DNA of 64,000 nucleotides from Dolomedes plantarius (taxonomy: Eukaryota > Arthropoda > Arachnida > Araneae > Dolomedidae). The translations under genes were made by a program, and so were the position numbers. Under the pieces are notes generated by a model. That model worked only from the letters and a program-made list of their open reading frames with translations. It had not been told where the DNA came from and did no database searches. How positions within the stretch are numbered: position 1 is the stretch's first letter; every line of letters starts with the position of its first letter. Below, piece after piece: positions 61,778-64,000 of this stretch. Where the stretch lies: contig OU015493.1 in the NCBI GenBank assembly GCA_907164885.2, positions 117,276,193 through 117,340,192 of the forward strand, in the 5' to 3' direction.

Positions 61778-62231
61778 CAGTAAAACCCCGTTAATCCGGA
61801 CTAACTGGGACCATAGGAAATGCAGATAATCCTGGTAATATGGGTAATAAGCAAAACAAAATCTTTCACTAAGCAGACTTACCGTTTATTACGATAAAAA
61901 CTTATATTTTGTAACAAAATTACATAGTATTGTTTACAAGACATTAAAAATATTAAAAAAAACCTTTCACATCATTCCTTAACAAAGAATTGGTAAGTTT
62001 AATAAATATTTCTTATACTGAACAAAAAGCATTTTATTACCATATTTTATTGTACAATCTATACAGGAACTGTACTTTGAATCAAACCAAAAAGTGAATA
62101 TTTGACGCACCTGTAGTTACGTTCTTGCTATCATAGATAAAAATTATTACCTAATGTGAACATTAAATAAAAATAATACCTACAAATCTGATCTAGATTA
62201 TCCGGAGATCCAGATAAATGAGGTTTTACTG
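61778..62231. mobile_element. Tigger/pogo-like MITE (454 bp)
   Basis: TIRs CAGTAAAACCCCGTTAATCC (61778) and complement of CAGTAAAACCTCATTTATCT (62231) with TA on both sides. These ends are typical of pogo/Tigger elements. No ORF. Confidence 0.87.
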
Positions 62232-63434
62232 TATTACGTAAGGATTAGAAGTTCCATGGTTCGTGACTCTACCGGGGCAATTTGTCGTAATAAAATGCAA
62301 CACTTGTTCCAAGGAGAAGGAATCTCTATTACAAAAATCTCAACCTCTACCACAGATTCGGAAATTTTTTCCACATAAAAAACAATCTGCCAGCTTCGAA
62401 ATCGAGCTTGGCAATCCAGATTACCTGCATAGCTTTGTAAACCATTGCACCATGTACCATGACGTGATCGTTCTTAACTGTCCTCATGAATATAATACAT
62501 TATTTCTATTGCATCTGTTGCAGTCAAAAGTAAATTTTGAATTAAATTTAATAGTGACCTGAAAGAGGGATGACATGTAGTTCAATATATATCAGATAAA
62601 TTTAAAGACTACAAGAATTGACAATTCTCTGAAATTGTTTTCAAGATATCCCTAGCCTTACAATTTTGTATTAAAATACACAAAAAAAGTGCACTCAGTT
62701 GTTCTTTAAAACGTATGGCATAATTTTGCGTAACTGTAAAATATAAACTTATAATTTCTATTTTCGCCAGTCTATTCTTAAATAAATACCAGTTTTTAAT
62801 CTTTTAAGGCATTTTATATATTAAACGCCTATTTTAGTTAGGTTAAACGTCTACTTTAGTTAGGTTATTTAGATTAGGTTTAATTAGGTTAGTAAGGTAA
62901 TGTAAGAATATTAACAGTTTTTTATCTATACCATTTCTCTAACTCAATATTTAAGAGCTAAAATTTGAGTATAGGCATATGAACGCAACCTAACTAACTA
63001 AAATTTAGTATGATTAAAAGTTTGGTTGAATAAGTTATACTACCCGTTTTTTTCTGTTTTTCATTAGAAATTTTTTCAAAGTGGAAAATTATTCTACCAT
63101 AATTACTCAATAAAACAAGGTGTTTGGCGTGAATATTTACACATATCTTTTTCCACAAGATAAAACAGTATTTAATTGCTTTTGGTATAATCTATTATAT
63201 TCCTTTCCTTCTCATTTTCAAATCTATTTTTCCCCTGCATTGACTATTTTAATTTTGTGAGTAGATTGATAAAGTAAAGTATGTTTACGAGAAGCAATTT
63301 TGTCTTTATTATCTATTAGTGCAAAATCTTATTGTATTGTTTGGGTTTGAATTTCAGAATGAATGTTGATATTAAGATCAAGATACATGACTGTTAAATC
63401 ATATTATTTGCAATTTTTTTATCTCCTACTTTAG

Positions 63435-63526
63435 GAGAGGATTTTTATGTTATCAAAGCCGATTTTACAATTTCTCAAAGCCCCAAATCTCAAACTGTCA
63501 ACCTGAGGAACGCAATGGAACAGGCG
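63435..63526 (+). CDS. CUB-EGF protein, exon 4
   Basis: The acceptor is TCCTACTTTAG ending at 63434 and the donor GCG|GTAAGT at 63527, close to consensus. It enters in phase 1 and leaves in phase 0. Coding reads GEDFYVIKADFTISQSPKSQ then TVNLRNAMEQA. There are no cysteines. It could be the start of a SEA-like or other extracellular module, which is speculative. The gene continues beyond the window. Confidence 0.7.
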
Positions 63527-63653
63527 GTAAGTTTTAAAAATGTTAATCAATCATGAAAGTACAAAAATCTTAGAAAGTCTTGCTTCAGTGATATTCGATT
63601 TTTGGACTTAACTTTATGAACACGGTTTAAGGTTTCATTTGGTTTGCAATATA

Positions 63654-64000
63654 CAGTGGCGCGGCAGAATGGACTCCCACATTTATGAAGGTTACTTGTA
63701 AAGGAGTGGAGGGAAGGGCAGCTCGGAGAAATGCAACATTGCAGACGGATTTTCTAGTTGTCAATAGACACCATGAGTAGTTATGGTGAACTTCGCAGTT
63801 TCGTTATCGAGGCGTTATTTGAAAGCAAAGATTATATGTAACCGCTACACAGATTACGCGCTTCGGACTTTAATCAAATCATGCCGTTCCTAATAGAAAA
63901 ACATTACTGCGATGCGTTTTAAAAATGAGAGCAAGGGAGTCTGCATTACCAAGGGCATTACATAAAAACATCTGAAAATCTGCAACGAGTCAGTGAGTCC
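63654..64000 (+). mobile_element. Start of a Tc1/mariner-like element, cut by the window end
   Basis: TA (63652-63653) precedes CAGTGGCGCGGCAGAATGGA. At about 63772 a frame reads MSSYGELRSFVIEALFESKD before a stop, reminiscent of an N-terminal transposase HTH, and the following sequence is GC-richer than the intron. The right end is outside the window. Confidence 0.5.

Larger units (their letters stand above)
59872..63434 (+). other. Intron 3 of the CUB-EGF gene
   Basis: Phase 1. It holds a SINE-like element (60160-60305), a C tract at about 60852-60865, a Tigger-like MITE (61778-62231) and a ~90-bp direct repeat (61102-61190 and 62901-62989). The 99-codon frame at 62263-62562 has no recognised domain and no clear splice sites, so it is not called. 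Confidence 0.7.

Noticed and set aside
62263..62562. 99-codon frame in intron 3
   Set aside because: No recognised domain, no convincing splice sites, and it begins just after a MITE. Kept only as a possible unrecognised exon.
62837..62900. Several TTAGGTT/TTAGTTAGG words resembling arthropod telomere repeat TTAGG
   Set aside because: Units are irregular, few and not in a pure array; degenerate AT-rich repetition explains them.

Overview
This is AT-rich eukaryotic DNA, most likely from an arthropod and plausibly a spider or other arachnid. The evidence is the very high load of Tc1/mariner, pogo/Tigger, Helitron, PIF/Harbinger, piggyBac, BEL/Pao and non-LTR elements, the many long (TA)n arrays, and a host gene split into short exons by kilobase introns. 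The lineage is inferred from element families, not from a marker gene. No bacterial-type features, CRISPR array or intact tRNA or rRNA gene was seen.

Layout. 1-2600: a decayed non-LTR retrotransposon pol followed by a likely solo LTR. 3.1-6.5 kb: an internally deleted mariner, then a Tc1 interrupted by a second, nearly intact Tc1. 6.5-13.6 kb: local repeats, a tRNA-derived SINE-like patch, and a ~1.8 kb inverted-repeat structure whose ~520-bp arms overlap a ~330-codon transposase-like reading frame. 13.7-17.6 kb: a DD41D (rosa-type) mariner relative with ~600-bp terminal inverted repeats, then a decayed Tc1. 18.9-21.4 kb: a Helitron holding a PIF/Harbinger element and a piggyBac transposase fragment. 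21.4-26.3 kb: mostly unassigned AT-rich DNA. 26.3-34 kb: a Helitron, a DD36E Tc1, a Tigger-like element and a decayed Tc1. 34.3-43.6 kb: a four-level nest (mariner-like element, BEL/Pao retrotransposon, TIR element with 8-bp target duplication, Helitron-like module array). 44.7-45.5 kb: a truncated Tc1.

46.1-63.5 kb is the only host gene I can support. Four coding exons on the + strand encode a signal peptide, a CUB-like domain and two EGF-like domains of a secreted or membrane protein that runs off the window. Splice phases (2, 1, 1, 0) agree at every junction, and the second EGF is completed exactly across an 11.45-kb intron. The introns carry a mariner remnant, an unnamed transposon-like pseudogene, a Helitron, a pogo-like element with a nested DD36E Tc1, a TTAA-flanked MITE, a SINE-like element and a Tigger-like MITE. 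A new TIR element starts at 63654.

Almost every transposase or pol frame is broken by a stop, frameshift or deletion, so the window is largely a transposon graveyard. Nesting order and shared target duplications give relative ages. The points most worth a second look are the inverted-repeat ORF structure at 7.7-9.5 kb, the long-TIR DD41D element, the four-level nest with its frame-preserving insertion, the ~150-bp module shared by Helitron-type elements, and the placement of TA-target transposons at the edges of (TA)n arrays.
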